Positions 18,950 through 28,011 of a stretch of 64,000 nt of DNA are shown in pieces. Source of the DNA: Pedobacter sp. AJM (GTDB taxonomy: Bacteria > Bacteroidota > Bacteroidia > Sphingobacteriales > Sphingobacteriaceae); NCBI RefSeq assembly GCF_002197755.1, contig NZ_NHOT01000001.1, forward strand, positions 310,001 through 374,000, read 5' to 3'. The position numbers were made by a program, and so were the translations under genes. The notes below the pieces were generated by a model, which did not search any database, was not told where the DNA came from, and saw only the letters and a list, made by a program, of their open reading frames with translations. Every line of letters begins with the position of its first letter. Positions within the stretch are counted from its first letter, which is position 1.

Positions 18950-19017
18950 GAGTTTGGAGTTTGGGGTAAGGAGTTTGGAAAAAACTGTAAACTGTGAATG
19001 GCAAACTGAAAACTGAA
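18950..19017. repeat. Heptad hairpin, word NAGTTTG
   Basis: The left arm is four 7-base words at 18950-18977: GAGTTTG, GAGTTTG, GGGTAAG, GAGTTTG. The right arm is five words at 18983-19017: AACTGTA, AACTGTG, AATGGCA, AACTGAA, AACTGAA, whose complements read NAGTTTN. Each arm contains one deviant word. It fills most of the gap between the serS and rsmI starts. The periodicity is read directly; function is unknown. Confidence 0.75.
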
Positions 19018-19019
19018 AT

Positions 19020-19730
19020 ATGAGTGGCAAACTTTTTCTCGTACCCACACCAATAGGGAATTTAGAAGACATGACCTTCAGGGCCATTCGGATTTTAAAA
19101 GAGTGTGATTTAATCCTGGCGGAAGATACCCGCACCAGTGCACCTATGCTCAGGCACTTTGGCATTGATAAACGCGTTTTCTCCCATCACCAGCATAACG
19201 AGCATAAGGCTACTTCAGAAATTATTAAATTCCTGCAGGAAGGCCAAAAAATTGCCCTGATTTCTGATGCAGGTACGCCAGCCATTTCGGATCCAGGCTT
19301 TTTCCTGGTCCGCGAGGCGATCAAAAATGATATTCCGGTAGAATGCCTTCCGGGTGCCACTGCTTTTGTACCTGCATTGGTGAATTCTGGTTTACCGGCT
19401 GATGCCTTTGCATTTGAGGGCTTTCTTCCGGTTAAAAAAGGTCGCCAGACAAAGTTTAGAAAACTGGCTGAAGAGGAACGTACCATTATACTTTATGAAA
19501 GTCCGCATCGTTTATTGAAGACTCTGGAAGAGTTTGCACAGTATCTGGGCGAAGACAGACAGGCATCCGTTAGTCGGGAATTAACTAAGATGTTTGAAGA
19601 AACAGTTCGTGGCACTTTAGTGGAAATAAAATCTCATTTTGAAAACAATACTTTAAAGGGAGAATTTGTAATTTGCATAGCAGGCAAACCTGCAACAAAA
19701 AGTAAAAACAAATATGAAGATGCTGAATAG
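19020..19730 (+). CDS. rsmI: 16S rRNA (cytidine(1402)-2'-O)-methyltransferase
   Basis: SAM-dependent tetrapyrrole-methylase-fold enzyme that 2'-O-methylates C1402 of 16S rRNA in the decoding centre. At 236 residues it matches the family. Motifs: LFLVPTPIGNLEDMTFRAI at the N-terminus, AEDTRTSAPMLRHFGI, ISDAGTPAISDPGFFLVR, and YESPHRLLKTLEE. It diverges from serS and is followed by a PH/SHOCT protein after 25 bases. Confidence 0.95.
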   Translation: MSGKLFLVPTPIGNLEDMTFRAIRILKECDLILAEDTRTSAPMLRHFGIDKRVFSHHQHNEHKATSEIIKFLQEGQKIALISDAGTPAISDPGFFLVREAIKNDIPVECLPGATAFVPALVNSGLPADAFAFEGFLPVKKGRQTKFRKLAEEERTIILYESPHRLLKTLEEFAQYLGEDRQASVSRELTKMFEETVRGTLVEIKSHFENNTLKGEFVICIAGKPATKSKNKYEDAE

Positions 19731-19754
19731 CACTAACACAAATAAACGTAACAT

Positions 19755-20399
19755 ATGATTAGCATAGATAGATTCTTGAGCGATGAACAGGATCCAAAAG
19801 CAGTAGAAAAAGTAATTGGAAAACTAAATGATCTTCTAACTACCGGAGAGGAAATCCTTTACCTGGCGGTACAGAAAAAACCGGCTGTAAACTTACTTCC
19901 GGATAGTATTGCCATCTCCAACAAAAGGATTTTTTATTGTGAACCGGGCAATTTGGGTCTGACCATGAATTTCAAGGATATTTCCTGGAAAAGCATCAAG
20001 GAAGTTTCCTTTAAAGAAGAACTTTTTGGTTCGAAATTTATATGCGTTCCACAATATGGTGAGAATATCGTAACAGAGTTTATCCCGAAAATACAGGCCA
20101 GAAAATTACATCAGGCAGCTAACCAGCAGTTGGAAGAATATAAAGAACTGTTGCATCAGCAAAAGCTGGAAGAAAACCGTGCTACGGCATCAGCAATAAG
20201 CATGAGCGCACAACCAGTTGTTGAATTACCTATAGAAGAACCAAAAGCTCCGGAACCTATTCAGATTGCTGAAGTAGTGGAAGAACCAGAAGATGAAACC
20301 ACATTAAAGTTGCGTAAACTGAAAACTTTATATGACAAGCACCTGATTACTCAGGAAGAATACGAAGCAAAAAAAGCGGATATTTTAGATAGTTTGTAG
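19755..20399 (+). CDS. PH domain and SHOCT domain protein
   Basis: A 214-residue soluble protein. The N-terminal half (about residues 40-125) resembles a bacterial pleckstrin-homology domain: PDSIAISNKRIFYCE, FKDISWKSIKEVSF and FGSKFICV form the strands. A linker rich in Glu, Pro and Val follows (about 145-185). The C-terminal LRKLKTLYDKHLITQEEY is a SHOCT motif, a short C-terminal helical hairpin thought to mediate oligomerisation. No enzyme residues are seen. It is likely cotranscribed with rsmI. Function is unknown. Confidence 0.75.
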   Translation: MISIDRFLSDEQDPKAVEKVIGKLNDLLTTGEEILYLAVQKKPAVNLLPDSIAISNKRIFYCEPGNLGLTMNFKDISWKSIKEVSFKEELFGSKFICVPQYGENIVTEFIPKIQARKLHQAANQQLEEYKELLHQQKLEENRATASAISMSAQPVVELPIEEPKAPEPIQIAEVVEEPEDETTLKLRKLKTLYDKHLITQEEYEAKKADILDSL

Positions 20400-20627
20400 C
20401 CCTTGGACGATCCATTTCGCCCCTTTGTGTACGGACTATTATCTCATCACTACCGTTGACTTTTATTTCAACCTTCAAAATCAGTCTTCATCAACTGAAG
20501 CAATTTCATTCAAGATATTATTTTAGCGAAAGAGATTGCTTCATCCCACCCCACAAAGATTGCCTTTTAGCATTTTTAATGTTCCATGATAAATAAATAA
20601 TGCTTCAGCACAACAAATTACCTTAAA

Positions 20628-22244
20628 ATGAAACCCAAACAGACTTACCTCCTTGCCTTGTTAAGTGCATTTTTGCTTTGGCTGGCCTGGCCACCCATGC
20701 CGTTTTCAACACCATTATTACTGGTAGCATGGGTTCCTTTATTCATCGCGCTGGATGAAATCGCTAAGAACGAACAAAAAAAACAAGGCAGATGCATCTT
20801 CTTAACAGCTGGTTTAACGTTTTTGCTATGGAATTCGGCATCTATTTACTGGGTTTATAATGCCATTAGTGCTTATAATGGTGCAATTGTTGCCATTCCG
20901 GTATCATTAATTCCATTTGGTTTAGGTGCGCTCCTCATGACTTTTGCCTTTTGGTTATATTACCGCCTGGGTAAATACGTAAATAAAAAAATAGCCTACC
21001 TGGGCTTAATATCCTTTTACATTGCTTTGGAATACTTACAACAAACCTGGGATTTAGCCTTTCCCTGGATGACGCTTGGTAATGGATTGGCAGGAATGCA
21101 CCAATTGGCACAATGGTATGATTATACGGGCATTTATGGCGGTTCGCTTTGGATTATAACCAGCAATATCCTTGCCTTTGAAGCGTATAAAAAGCTGAAA
21201 TCAGCCTCCGGATATTTAAAATTCAGACCGGTTATTACCTGGGCCCTGGTCGTTATTATTCCTGTTTCCATATCACTCACCAAATATTTTACTGCAACGC
21301 AAAAAGGCACACCCAGCAACGTTGTAGTCGTGCAACCCAATATTGATCCTTATTTAAAACTGAGCGAAATTCCTCCGGCAGAACAAATTAAAATCCTCAC
21401 ACAGCTGTCTGATTCGGTTGCTCAACCCAATACCGAGTATTTTATCTGGCCCGAAACGGCTATTCCGAACTATGCCGATGAAGATCAGATTCGCAGCAAC
21501 ACTGATTTTATTACATTGCAAAACTTCTTAAGTAAATATAAAAACGGCACCCTGATTACCGGAATAGAAAGTATTAAGGTTTATCCCAATAAAAAGACCA
21601 TTACAGCCAAATATGATGAACGACAGAGGCTATACTTTGATAATTTCAATGCGGCAATGCAGGTCGAAAACTCATCAAACGTTCAGTTCTACCATAAATC
21701 AAAGCTGGTACCTGGTGTAGAGAAAATGCCTTTCCCTAAAGTATTTTCCTTTTTGGATGGTGTTTTTGCGCAATTGGGAGGCACTGTTGGCGGATGGGGC
21801 TGGCAGGAAAAACCAAGTGTGCTTTATGCGCAAAGCGGAATTGGCGCAGCCCCCGTAGTGTGTTATGAAAGTCTGTGGGGGGATTGGATCGGGCAACAGG
21901 TTAAGGATGGGGCCCAGTTTATTGCCATTATTACCAACGATGGCTGGTGGGGCAATACCTCCGGGAAAGACCAGCATGCCCTATACGCCAAGCTTAGGGC
22001 AATAGAAACACACCGGGATATTGCCAGGTCAGCCAACACCGGCATTTCTTGTTTCATCAATCAGCGCGGCGATGTAACCCAAAGCACCAAGTGGTGGACC
22101 AGAACTGCATTGAAGGGCGATATCAACTTGAATGATGAGGTTACATTTTATGTAAAAAGTGGTGATATCATTGCAAAAGTATTAAGCTTCCTGGCCATTT
22201 TATTGGTATTGATTATACCTTATAAAAAATGGGTAAAAAAATAA
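20628..22244 (+). CDS. lnt: Apolipoprotein N-acyltransferase
   Basis: Inner-membrane enzyme that adds the third acyl chain to the N-terminal cysteine of lipoproteins. The first 220 residues hold about six membrane helices; the rest is a periplasmic carbon-nitrogen hydrolase domain. The catalytic triad is Glu in WPETAIPNY, Lys in HKSKLVPGVEKMPFP and Cys in VVCYESLWGDW. INDGWWG-like TNDGWWGNTSGKDQHA follows, and a last membrane helix closes the chain. Its neighbour lspA acts one step earlier in the same pathway, fitting the many lipoproteins coded nearby. Confidence 0.95.
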   Translation: MKPKQTYLLALLSAFLLWLAWPPMPFSTPLLLVAWVPLFIALDEIAKNEQKKQGRCIFLTAGLTFLLWNSASIYWVYNAISAYNGAIVAIPVSLIPFGLGALLMTFAFWLYYRLGKYVNKKIAYLGLISFYIALEYLQQTWDLAFPWMTLGNGLAGMHQLAQWYDYTGIYGGSLWIITSNILAFEAYKKLKSASGYLKFRPVITWALVVIIPVSISLTKYFTATQKGTPSNVVVVQPNIDPYLKLSEIPPAEQIKILTQLSDSVAQPNTEYFIWPETAIPNYADEDQIRSNTDFITLQNFLSKYKNGTLITGIESIKVYPNKKTITAKYDERQRLYFDNFNAAMQVENSSNVQFYHKSKLVPGVEKMPFPKVFSFLDGVFAQLGGTVGGWGWQEKPSVLYAQSGIGAAPVVCYESLWGDWIGQQVKDGAQFIAIITNDGWWGNTSGKDQHALYAKLRAIETHRDIARSANTGISCFINQRGDVTQSTKWWTRTALKGDINLNDEVTFYVKSGDIIAKVLSFLAILLVLIIPYKKWVKK

Positions 22245-22346
22245 TAAGATAGATTGTCTATCTGATATTGGGTAGAAAGACAGGTACTTTATAAATGCCA
22301 AGAAATAAAATTAAACCTAAAAATTAATTCCAGAGTTCAATAAAGA

Positions 22347-22374
22347 ATTGGTTATTCCACAGCAAATAACCAAT
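22347..22374. promoter_or_regulatory. Perfect 10-bp inverted repeat in the lspA leader
   Basis: ATTGGTTATT (22347-22356) and AATAACCAAT (22365-22374) are perfect complements around an 8-base loop, ending 18 bases before the lspA ATG. There is no T run, so it is unlikely to be a terminator for lnt. It could be an operator or an mRNA hairpin affecting lspA translation. Confidence 0.5.
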
Positions 22375-22392
22375 GACCCTTATTAAAAACTT

Positions 22393-22902
22393 ATGCAGTA
22401 CCATAAAAACTTTACCAGATTTTTCCTTATCGTTTTGTTAATCTTAAATATTGCAGTAGATCAGATTTCAAAGATTATTGTAAGACTGGAGATTTCTGAT
22501 TATGAGCACATTGTATTGATCAAAAATTTCTTTACCCTAACGAAGGTTGAAAATAGTGGTGCTTTCTTAAGCTTAGGTGACGACATGCCTTATGCTTTCA
22601 GGCTAATTATCTTAACGGGTTTGCCTCTCTTATTTCTGGGCTATGGTCTTTATTACCTGTTTGCTAAGCCTGACCTGCCATCGACCATGCAAATCGCTTT
22701 ATGTTTTTTAATTGGTGGCGGCATCGGTAATTTATACGACCGGATGGTGCATGGATCAGTTACGGATTTTATGCATATGGATTTCCATATTTTTCAAACA
22801 GGCGTATTTAATTTCGCTGATATTTCCATTATGATCGGTATAGGAATTTTACTTCTTCAATCTGTTAAGGGAAATCTGATCAAGCAAAACGGGTTGGTTT
22901 AG
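22393..22902 (+). CDS. lspA: Lipoprotein signal peptidase (signal peptidase II)
   Basis: Aspartyl protease of the inner membrane that removes the signal peptide of diacylglyceryl-prolipoproteins. It is 169 residues with four membrane helices. Conserved features are AVDQISKIIV near residue 22, TKVENSGAFLSLGD, and the two catalytic aspartates in GGGIGNLYDRMVHGSVTD and FNFADISI. It lies 148 bp after lnt in the same direction; a perfect inverted repeat occupies the leader. Confidence 0.95.
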   Translation: MQYHKNFTRFFLIVLLILNIAVDQISKIIVRLEISDYEHIVLIKNFFTLTKVENSGAFLSLGDDMPYAFRLIILTGLPLLFLGYGLYYLFAKPDLPSTMQIALCFLIGGGIGNLYDRMVHGSVTDFMHMDFHIFQTGVFNFADISIMIGIGILLLQSVKGNLIKQNGLV

Positions 22903-23026
22903 CTATAGAAAATTAGTTTGAACAAAATGAACTACACTCATCAAGATTAAAGAATACATTTTTGTATTTTTTATACTATATTTACGATAGTGATATCAGT
23001 CATTACGGTCAACCTAAAACTAAACT

Positions 23027-23776
23027 ATGAAAAATCTATTTAAAAACGCCGCATTAATTGCGCTACTTTCAATCTTCATTATTTCGTGTTCCAAGAAAAA
23101 TGAAATCCTCCCGGAACAGCAAACAGAAACCGCTCAACCCAATAAAGTTTTGGCCTACATTAAAAAATTAGGGTTTTCAGAGGCACAAATTGTTGAAAAA
23201 GGAGACAACTATATCGTTGACGGAGACATGGTGTTTAGTAAATACATGGATATTCCTGCAGATAAGGGAAATCAGATAACCGAGCAGTATTACAATGGAT
23301 ATGTTGTAACCAACAGCAGGAGCATACGTGTTAAAATCGATCCATCTATCACCAGCATGACCAGTGAGATTAATGGTGCCATTAACCAATGGAACACCGT
23401 ACCGAACTCCAGGCTCAGGTTTGTAATTACCACCGGTACTGTTTATGATATTCTGATTAAAGTTGACAATTCCATTGGAAGTTCTACCTGCGGGCAGGCC
23501 TATCTGTCAACATCTAATGGCCTTGCAGGCAATACGGTTTGGATTAACCAGGCACTGATTCAAAACAATTCTTTTGCTCAACGCCAGAGAACAATAGCAC
23601 ATGAGTTCGGACATACCATTTCTTTCAGACATACCAATCAATCTACCACCATTAATGTACCCGGAGTTGGCGGAACAGATGCCCAATCCCTCATGAATGG
23701 CGGACAATGCGGAAGTGGTGCCACCGTGTTATCATCAAAAGATAAGTTGGCTACCGCAGCCTTGTACCCTTTATAA
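23027..23776 (+). CDS. M57-type (dual-action HEIGH) zinc protease, lipoprotein
   Basis: Secreted zinc metalloprotease of 249 residues with a lipobox at FIISC (about residue 21). The zinc-binding motif is HEFGHTISFRHTNQ near residue 193, close to the HEIGH..FRHT signature of M57 proteins of Bacteroidota. The prodomain (about 40-100) includes YIVDGDMVFSKY. It likely acts at the cell surface. A terminator follows at 23820. A second protease with an astacin-like motif lies 6 kb away, which is a different family. Confidence 0.85.
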   Translation: MKNLFKNAALIALLSIFIISCSKKNEILPEQQTETAQPNKVLAYIKKLGFSEAQIVEKGDNYIVDGDMVFSKYMDIPADKGNQITEQYYNGYVVTNSRSIRVKIDPSITSMTSEINGAINQWNTVPNSRLRFVITTGTVYDILIKVDNSIGSSTCGQAYLSTSNGLAGNTVWINQALIQNNSFAQRQRTIAHEFGHTISFRHTNQSTTINVPGVGGTDAQSLMNGGQCGSGATVLSSKDKLATAALYPL

Positions 23777-23819
23777 TGAATCAACCAGATAATTAAGAAC
23801 CTAAAGATCGTAATGTAAT

Positions 23820-23852
23820 GGAAGCTGTTTCTCTGAGACAGCTTCTTTTTTT
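23820..23852 (+). terminator. Rho-independent terminator after the M57 protease
   Basis: GAAGCTGTTTC pairs with GAGACAGCTTC (one G-U pair) around three bases, followed by seven T residues. Confidence 0.9.
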
Positions 23853-23980
23853 GGAATAGATTGATGTGATTTGAAATGGAGTTGACCGGTATTTTTTATA
23901 ACCGGAATTGCCACCTTAAACAAACATATAATTATCTTTAAGTGTTAACAAACAAAAAACAACCAAAATAAAACCCAATC

Positions 23981-24397
23981 ATGAAAAGAAATGCAACAGC
24001 CGTATGGCAAGGATCTATTAAAGAAGGCGCTGGTAACATTACCACACAAAGTACCACGTTAAACAACACCCAGTATTCATTTAATTCACGCTTTGCAGAA
24101 GGTGTGGGCACTAACCCCGAAGAATTAATAGCCGCTGCGCATGCGGGTTGTTTTACCATGAAGTTATCCGCCAATCTTGGTGAAGCCGGATTCACCGCAG
24201 ATAAACTGGAAACCAAATGCGATATCAATTTAGATCCTTCAAAAGGTGAAATTGTAGAATCTCACCTGACATTAACCGCCACTGTGCCAGGCTTATCCCA
24301 GGAAAAATTTGATGAATTGGTTGCGGATGCAGAGAAAAACTGCCCGATTTCAAAATTGCTTAATACCTCAATCAAAGTTGATGCAACATTAGCCTAA
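23981..24397 (+). CDS. OsmC family peroxiredoxin
   Basis: Thiol-dependent hydroperoxide reductase of the OsmC/Ohr family, 138 residues. The two catalytic cysteines are Cys57 in AAAHAGCFTMKLS and Cys121 in AEKNCPISKLL; the start MKRNATAVWQGSIKEGAG is typical of OsmC rather than Ohr. It protects against organic peroxides and is commonly induced by osmotic or stationary stress. It is a single gene with its own terminator. Confidence 0.93.
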   Translation: MKRNATAVWQGSIKEGAGNITTQSTTLNNTQYSFNSRFAEGVGTNPEELIAAAHAGCFTMKLSANLGEAGFTADKLETKCDINLDPSKGEIVESHLTLTATVPGLSQEKFDELVADAEKNCPISKLLNTSIKVDATLA

Positions 24398-24406
24398 ATC
24401 TCCATA

Positions 24407-24457
24407 AACTTTGACAACTTTAAGGGCATAATGCTTATTAAAGCTGTCAAAGTTTTA
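24407..24457 (+). terminator. Hairpin after osmC
   Basis: AACTTTGACA pairs with TGTCAAAGTT over 10 bp, with an inner CTTTAA/TTAAAG pairing, then a short T-rich tail. It lies between two convergent genes and may serve both. Confidence 0.7.
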
Positions 24458-24520
24458 AATTACACCTTAGCTAATTCAACAAAATCACTTTATTCGATAG
24501 AGTTAGTTATTGATTTTATA

Positions 24521-26161
24521 TTATGCCATGTACTTTCCAACAATTGGCATTCTTCTTCCCATTCCAAATGCTTTTGGCGAGACCCTTAAAATCGGAGGTG
24601 TTTGATAACGTTTAAACTCAGCAATATTCACCATTTTTAAAATCCGCTGCACCAGAGTTTCATCAAACCCCTTTGCAATAATGGCTTTTGAGCCTTGTTT
24701 TTCTTCAATATGATGGTACAGAATTTTGTCTAAGACATCATATTCCGGCAAGGAATCCGAATCTTTCTGATCTGGCCTGAGCTCGGCAGAAGGTGGCTTT
24801 ACAATAGTATTTACCGGAATGAGTTCGCCCTCTTTATTGATATATTTTGCCAGTTCGAAAACCTGGGTTTTGTATACATCACCAATTACACCAATGGCAC
24901 CACACATATCGCCATACAGGGTACCATATCCCACCGCACATTCACTTTTATTAGAGGTATTGAGCAAGATATAACCAAATTTATTGCTCATGGCCATTAC
25001 AATGGTTCCGCGAGACCTCGCCTGAATATTTTCTTCCGTCAGGTTAAAAGGCAAACCCTTAAAGGCTGGTGCCAACGCTGCATCAAATGCATCAGCAACT
25101 GCTTTAATCGGAATGATTTCATGCATACAGCCAAAATTATCGACTAAATCCAGGGCATCCTGAACAGAATGATCAGAAGAAAATTTAGAAGGCATTAATA
25201 CAGCCATCACATTTTCTGCACCCAAAGCGCGACAGGCCAGTGCACAAACCACGGCAGAATCAATCCCTCCTGATAAGCCCAAAACAGCTTTTGTAAATCC
25301 TGATTTTTTGAAATAATCCTGAATACCAAGTACCAATGCATCGTGAATTTGCTCAATATCAGTTAAACGTTCTGCTTCTGGATATTTGTTCCGTACATGT
25401 TCAACTTCTTCCAGATCGAAAACCTGAAGATCTTCTTCAAAATATTTCATTTCCGCCTTCATTGCTCCGTCTGCATCGAAAACAAGGGATCCGCCATCAA
25501 AAATAATTTCCGTTTGTGCACCCACCTGGTTCACGTAGAAAACAGGCAGATGATATTTTTTAGCATTATCAGAAAGCACTTTTATGCGTTCATCGTCGTG
25601 AGTATAAGAAAAAGGTGAGGCGGCAATGTTAATCATCATGTCTGGCTGTTCCTTTATCAGCTCATCCATCGGGTTTGAAACATATAATGGATTGTCGTTA
25701 ATATTCCAAAGGTCTTCACAAATGGTTAAGGCAATTTTCTTCCCGTTAAAATCAATACAGCTGAATGATGTGGATGGTTCAAAATATCGGTATTCATCAA
25801 AAATATCATAAGTAGGCAACAAGGCCTTTTTCACAACTGCTTTTATCTGCCCGTTTTCAATAAAATAGGCCGCATTATGCAGGTCTTTACCTTGGGGGAA
25901 ATTATTTTTAACAGGCAACCCTATAATACAAGCAATGTGCTTACAGTGCGCAGCGATTTTCTGTGCAGCTTCTTCACAAAGAGATATAAATTCATCAAAT
26001 TCTAAAAAGTCTCTGGGTGGGTAGCCGCAAATGGCCAGTTCTGCAAATACAACCAAATCAGCTCCCTTATCTTCAGCCAGTTTAATATGATCAATTATTT
26101 TTTGAGTATTTGCCTCAAAGTTGCCGATGTGATAATTAAGTTGCGCTAATGCTATTTTCAT
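24521..26161 (-). CDS. nadE: Glutamine-dependent NAD+ synthase
   Basis: Last step of NAD biosynthesis: amidation of deamido-NAD with ammonia from glutamine. Residues 1-260 form the nitrilase-type glutaminase domain with Glu in FAELAICGYPPRDF, Lys in VKKALLPTYDIFDEYRYF and Cys in ALTICEDLW. Residues about 275-546 are the synthetase domain with the ATP-pyrophosphatase loop LGLSGGIDSAVVCALA, and NKSECAVGYGTLYGDMCG. It lies downstream of a beta-barrel gene on the same strand, with gldB diverging from the latter. Confidence 0.95.
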   Translation of the reverse strand: MKIALAQLNYHIGNFEANTQKIIDHIKLAEDKGADLVVFAELAICGYPPRDFLEFDEFISLCEEAAQKIAAHCKHIACIIGLPVKNNFPQGKDLHNAAYFIENGQIKAVVKKALLPTYDIFDEYRYFEPSTSFSCIDFNGKKIALTICEDLWNINDNPLYVSNPMDELIKEQPDMMINIAASPFSYTHDDERIKVLSDNAKKYHLPVFYVNQVGAQTEIIFDGGSLVFDADGAMKAEMKYFEEDLQVFDLEEVEHVRNKYPEAERLTDIEQIHDALVLGIQDYFKKSGFTKAVLGLSGGIDSAVVCALACRALGAENVMAVLMPSKFSSDHSVQDALDLVDNFGCMHEIIPIKAVADAFDAALAPAFKGLPFNLTEENIQARSRGTIVMAMSNKFGYILLNTSNKSECAVGYGTLYGDMCGAIGVIGDVYKTQVFELAKYINKEGELIPVNTIVKPPSAELRPDQKDSDSLPEYDVLDKILYHHIEEKQGSKAIIAKGFDETLVQRILKMVNIAEFKRYQTPPILRVSPKAFGMGRRMPIVGKYMA

Positions 26162-26176
26162 AATAATTGATAATTT

Positions 26177-26857
26177 TTAAAAGAATACGCCGAAATTTAA
26201 CGCTAAATAGTGACTTCTAACATCCCTGTTTTTTTCGGTGGTAATACTGGTAAACCCGTTATTTAACGTTAAGCCTGCCACTATGCTGGTATTTCCTGAA
26301 ATATCAAATTCGCCGCCACCACCAATGATTAGCCCGGCCCGGTAAAACTTAGTACGATCACCAATTCTTACATCATTTAGCTTAACCGTACTGCTTACCG
26401 CATCTTGTTTAGCACTTAATAAAATAGCATTCGACAAACCAAACTGACCATAAAAACGTCTCCCATTATCCTTTTCAGTCTTAAGTTTTATCGTTAATGG
26501 CAATTCCAGGTACTGAACTTTATACTTTAAATCGTAAGCTACGGGGATACTCTTATTGGCTCCTACATCCAGGCTTTTAATATATGCCGGATCAACCTCT
26601 GTGCTTTTTCCATTCATAGTCGTAATGGTTAATGCTGTTGAAAAGCTATAATTGGGCGCAAAATTGAAATCCCCTATTAATCCGTAAGAGAAGCCTAAAG
26701 CCACGCCATCGGTTTTACCTTGTTCAGGTTTTACCCAGCCAAAGGTTGGCGATGCTGTTAAGCCTAACCGGAATCCGTAATTATTTAACTTTGGAAGTTG
26801 AGCAAAAGCACTGAAACTGAGTAATGAGAAAATTAAAATTGTTGATATTTTTTTCAT
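26177..26857 (-). CDS. PorT-like outer-membrane beta-barrel protein
   Basis: Exported 226-residue protein with a signal peptide ending at AFAQ. The pattern YGFRLGLTASPTFGWV, YKVQYLELPLTIKLKT and a C-terminal LALNFGVFF ending in Phe is characteristic of the outer-membrane beta-barrel family that includes PorT. The PorT family supports type IX secretion in some species, but many paralogues have other roles. It diverges from gldB with only 26 bp between starts and runs into nadE after 15 bp. Confidence 0.75.
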   Translation of the reverse strand: MKKISTILIFSLLSFSAFAQLPKLNNYGFRLGLTASPTFGWVKPEQGKTDGVALGFSYGLIGDFNFAPNYSFSTALTITTMNGKSTEVDPAYIKSLDVGANKSIPVAYDLKYKVQYLELPLTIKLKTEKDNGRRFYGQFGLSNAILLSAKQDAVSSTVKLNDVRIGDRTKFYRAGLIIGGGGEFDISGNTSIVAGLTLNNGFTSITTEKNRDVRSHYLALNFGVFF

Positions 26858-26869
26858 GCTGGATGTGTT

Positions 26870-26877
26870 TATATTTG
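26870..26877 (+). promoter_or_regulatory. Possible -7 element immediately before gldB
   Basis: TATATTTG matches TAnnTTTG and lies 7 bases before the ATG at 26884, which would give a leaderless or nearly leaderless transcript. The -33 match is weak, so this is a candidate only. Confidence 0.35.
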
Positions 26878-26883
26878 TTTAAC

Positions 26884-27918
26884 ATGATTGATAACGTAAA
26901 ACACAGACAAATCTATCTAATTTTTCTTTTTGCCATTGCATTTATTTCATGCAAACAGGCAAACAGGCCTGATGTGAGCAACATAAACCTGGATATTAAA
27001 ATTGATCGGTTCGATCATATACTTTATGCTGCTAAAAACAGAAATGCCAGTGAAGTGAATCAAATGCTGACCAAAAGCTATGGTTTGTTTTATGAGGATT
27101 ATATCCACCGGATGATTGGCTCACCTGAGTATAGTAATGATGAAGTATTAAGCACATTATTTAAAGATCAGGCTTATACAGACTTAACAAAGGATGTGGA
27201 CAGTGTTTTCCCCAACCTCAAACCACAGGAGGCAGGCCTGACCCAAACTTTCAAATACATTAAATACTATTATCCTAAGGCTAAAATTCCGAAATTCATT
27301 TCATTTGTTTCTGGTTTTGCCTATCAGATGCCAGTGGGTGATCAGTATCTGGGCATTGGTTTGGATATGTTTTTAGGCAAGGACAGCAAATTTTATAAAG
27401 CAATTGTTCAGAGTGTTCCGTTGTACCTGTCTAGACGTTTTACACCCGAATATATTGTTCCGCGTGTGGCAGAAACCTATGCACACGAAGAGCTCTTTCC
27501 TGAACCTGATGAAAACCGGACATTACTCTCCAAAATGATTTTCCAGGGAAAGATATTATACTTTCTTGATCAGGTTTTACCGGAAAACATTACTGATTCA
27601 GTTAAAATCGGGTACAGCACCGAACAGCTGCAGTGGGCTCAACAATTTGAAGGCGATATCTGGGCATATTTTTTGGAAAAAAATTACCTCTATGAAACAG
27701 ACGATCAGAAAATTCAGGTATTTCTATCTGAAGGCCCTTTTACTCCAGGTTTAGGCGAAAACAGGGATTCGGCACCTAAATTAGGCGTGTGGACAGGTTG
27801 GCAGATCGTGAGAAAATATATGGATGAAAATCCTAAAGTGACACTACAACAATTGATGGCTGACCATGATGCACAGAAAATCCTTAATCAGTCGAAATAT
27901 AAACCGAAGCAGAAATGA
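26884..27918 (+). CDS. gldB: Gliding motility lipoprotein GldB
   Basis: Lipoprotein needed for gliding in Flavobacterium and conserved in many Bacteroidota. The start at 26884 is preferred to 26824 because the latter overlaps the start of the divergent barrel gene; from 26884 the signal ends at AFISC, a lipobox. Family motifs include LDIKIDRFDHILYAA, SYGLFYEDYIHRMIGS, YPKAKIPKFISFVSGF and RVAETYAHEELFPEP. At about 344 residues it has the family length. nadE is nearby, as in other Bacteroidota; gldC is not adjacent here. Confidence 0.88.
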   Translation: MIDNVKHRQIYLIFLFAIAFISCKQANRPDVSNINLDIKIDRFDHILYAAKNRNASEVNQMLTKSYGLFYEDYIHRMIGSPEYSNDEVLSTLFKDQAYTDLTKDVDSVFPNLKPQEAGLTQTFKYIKYYYPKAKIPKFISFVSGFAYQMPVGDQYLGIGLDMFLGKDSKFYKAIVQSVPLYLSRRFTPEYIVPRVAETYAHEELFPEPDENRTLLSKMIFQGKILYFLDQVLPENITDSVKIGYSTEQLQWAQQFEGDIWAYFLEKNYLYETDDQKIQVFLSEGPFTPGLGENRDSAPKLGVWTGWQIVRKYMDENPKVTLQQLMADHDAQKILNQSKYKPKQK

Positions 27919-28011
27919 AATAGTAATAGCTGACCAATAAAGGTGATGTTCATCTTGCAACAATTAATCAATTCAGTTATCTAACCATCCATTAAGCCAT
28001 TAATTAATTTT

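Noticed and set aside
17650..19053. Longer serS reading frame with a 44-residue N-terminal addition
   Set aside because: The extra codons come from the heptad hairpin and do not resemble SerS; MLQVNYIRENREKV at 18921 is the normal start.
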